This document shows, piece after piece, positions 5,887-6,841 of a stretch of DNA of 6,841 nt. The stretch lies in assembly GCA_023621975.1 (NCBI GenBank), contig JAMOAC010000315.1, forward strand, positions 1 to 6,841. Direction: 5' to 3'. The stretch is from Bacillota bacterium. GTDB lineage: Bacteria > Bacillota_A > Clostridia > Acetivibrionales > DUMB01. The first letter of the stretch is position 1; the number at the start of each line of letters is the position of its first letter. The position numbers and the translations under genes are program-made. The notes beneath the pieces were generated by a model. It saw only the letters and a list, made by a program, of their open reading frames with translations. It did not search any database and was not told the DNA's origin.

Positions 5887-6841
5887 ATGAAAAATGAAGG
5901 TATAAGCAGCAAGTCACTGATTCGTTCAGATGCTACTCAGAAGTTATTGGCATTTGGCAGTTTAATAGTATTATTTGTTGTATTCTCACTGGCAAGCCCT
6001 AACTTTTTTAAGTTCAGCAATATTGTATCAATAGTTCTTTCCACGGCAGTAAACGGTGTTCTTGCGGTGGGGGTTACGTTTGTCATTATTACAGGCGGAA
6101 TTGATTTGTCAGTTGGTACGACAATGACCTTTGCGTCTGTTATTGCCGGAGTGTTAATTTCCTTTTGGAAGCTTCCGGTTGTATTAGGTGTCCTTGGTGC
6201 ACTGGCTGCCGGTGCCTTGGTCGGATTGATCAGCGGAACGGTTGTCTCAAAATTGAAGCTGCCTCCGTTCATTGCGACTTTGGGTATGATGATGATTACA
6301 AAAGGCCTTTCGCTTGTCATATCGGGTACCAAACCTATATATTTCAATGAAGCAAAAGTATATTCAAAGATTGCAATGGGATCCGTTCTTGGGCAAATAA
6401 TACCGGGTTTCAATATCCCGAACGCGGTGGTAATATTCCTGCTGATGTCCGTACTGGCAAGCCTGATTTTAACAAAAACATCACTTGGAAGGTACAATTT
6501 TGCGATTGGAAGTAATGAGGAAGCAACAAGACTTTCAGGTATAAATGTAGATAAGTGGAAGATGGTAATTTATGCACTGTCTGGGCTGTTTTGCGGTATC
6601 GCAGGTATTCTGATGTCATCGCGTCTTAATTCTGCACAACCAGCTCTTGGACAGGGATATGAACTTGAAGCGATTGCTGCGGTTGTTATAGGAGGAACTT
6701 CCCTGAACGGCGGAGAGGGCACAATTCTCGGCACTGTAATTGGCGCATTCATTATGAGCGTGCTGACAAACGGGCTTAGAATACTTTCCGTCAAGCAGGA
6801 ATGGCAGACCGTTGTAATTGGTATAGTTGTAATATTTGCGG
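5887..6841 (+). CDS. Sugar ABC transporter permease (RbsC/XylH class), 3'-truncated by the window edge
   Basis: The frame from ATG 5887 stays open for 318 codons to the last base and begins MKNEGISSKSLIRSDATQKL. It is a polytopic membrane protein of the BPD_transp_2 family. After a hydrophilic N-terminus come several hydrophobic segments, the first being LLAFGSLIVLFVVFSLA. Family hallmarks are ASPNFFKFSNI after helix 1, ITGGIDLSVG near residue 70, KLPPFIATLGMM near 125, a cytoplasmic ATPase-contact loop (SLGRYNFAIGSNEEATRLSGI, near 200-220), and AAVVIGGTSLNGGEGTILGT near 265-285. RbsC-type proteins are about 310-330 aa, so probably only the last handful of residues is missing. It should form the membrane channel driven by the ATPase encoded immediately upstream. 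No stop codon, downstream binding protein or terminator is visible. Confidence 0.95.
   Translation, partial: MKNEGISSKSLIRSDATQKLLAFGSLIVLFVVFSLASPNFFKFSNIVSIVLSTAVNGVLAVGVTFVIITGGIDLSVGTTMTFASVIAGVLISFWKLPVVLGVLGALAAGALVGLISGTVVSKLKLPPFIATLGMMMITKGLSLVISGTKPIYFNEAKVYSKIAMGSVLGQIIPGFNIPNAVVIFLLMSVLASLILTKTSLGRYNFAIGSNEEATRLSGINVDKWKMVIYALSGLFCGIAGILMSSRLNSAQPALGQGYELEAIAAVVIGGTSLNGGEGTILGTVIGAFIMSVLTNGLRILSVKQEWQTVVIGIVVIFA

Noticed and set aside
5937..6497. A 186-codon open frame on the minus strand
   Set aside because: It lies wholly antisense to the permease, whose family motifs (GGIDLSVG, GRYNFAIGSNEEA) are unmistakable. The antisense product has no recognisable motif.

Overview
The window looks like a low-to-moderate GC Clostridia-type Firmicute. 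The basis is A-rich intergenic DNA, strong Shine-Dalgarno sequences (AGGAGG-like), frequent TTG starts, and a YesM/YesN-type two-component system next to a ribose/xylose-class sugar ABC transporter. Genus and species cannot be fixed from this stretch. All five genes lie on the + strand.

Left part (2-4098): a sensory operon. It opens inside a YesN-type response regulator whose receiver domain lies off the left edge; the visible part holds the linker, a degenerate GGDEF-like middle region and an AraC-type DNA-binding domain. A YesM/LytS-type sensor histidine kinase follows after 53 bp, with an extracytoplasmic Cache-like domain between two membrane helices. After 21 bp comes a RbsB/XylF-class sugar-binding protein held by an N-terminal membrane helix, with no lipobox cysteine. 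The operon ends at a strong intrinsic terminator (4113-4176).

Middle part (4099-4339): the 241 bp before the next gene hold the terminator, an A-rich stretch with two AAAAAGAAAA direct repeats 20 bp apart, a plausible sigma-A promoter overlapping the second repeat, and a leader of about 90 nt.

Right part (4340-6841): a transport operon with a duplicated-domain ATPase of the RbsA/MglA/XylG class and a RbsC/XylH-class permease that runs off the right edge just short of its expected C-terminus. No ordinary lipoprotein sugar-binding component is in the window.

Working model (inference): the anchored binding protein captures a sugar outside the cell and modulates the kinase. The kinase phosphorylates the AraC-type regulator, which activates the transport operon, perhaps through the direct repeats. 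The layout resembles the XylFII-LytS-LytR (YesN) three-component D-xylose sensing system described in Clostridium beijerinckii, but the sugar recognised here cannot be read from the sequence.
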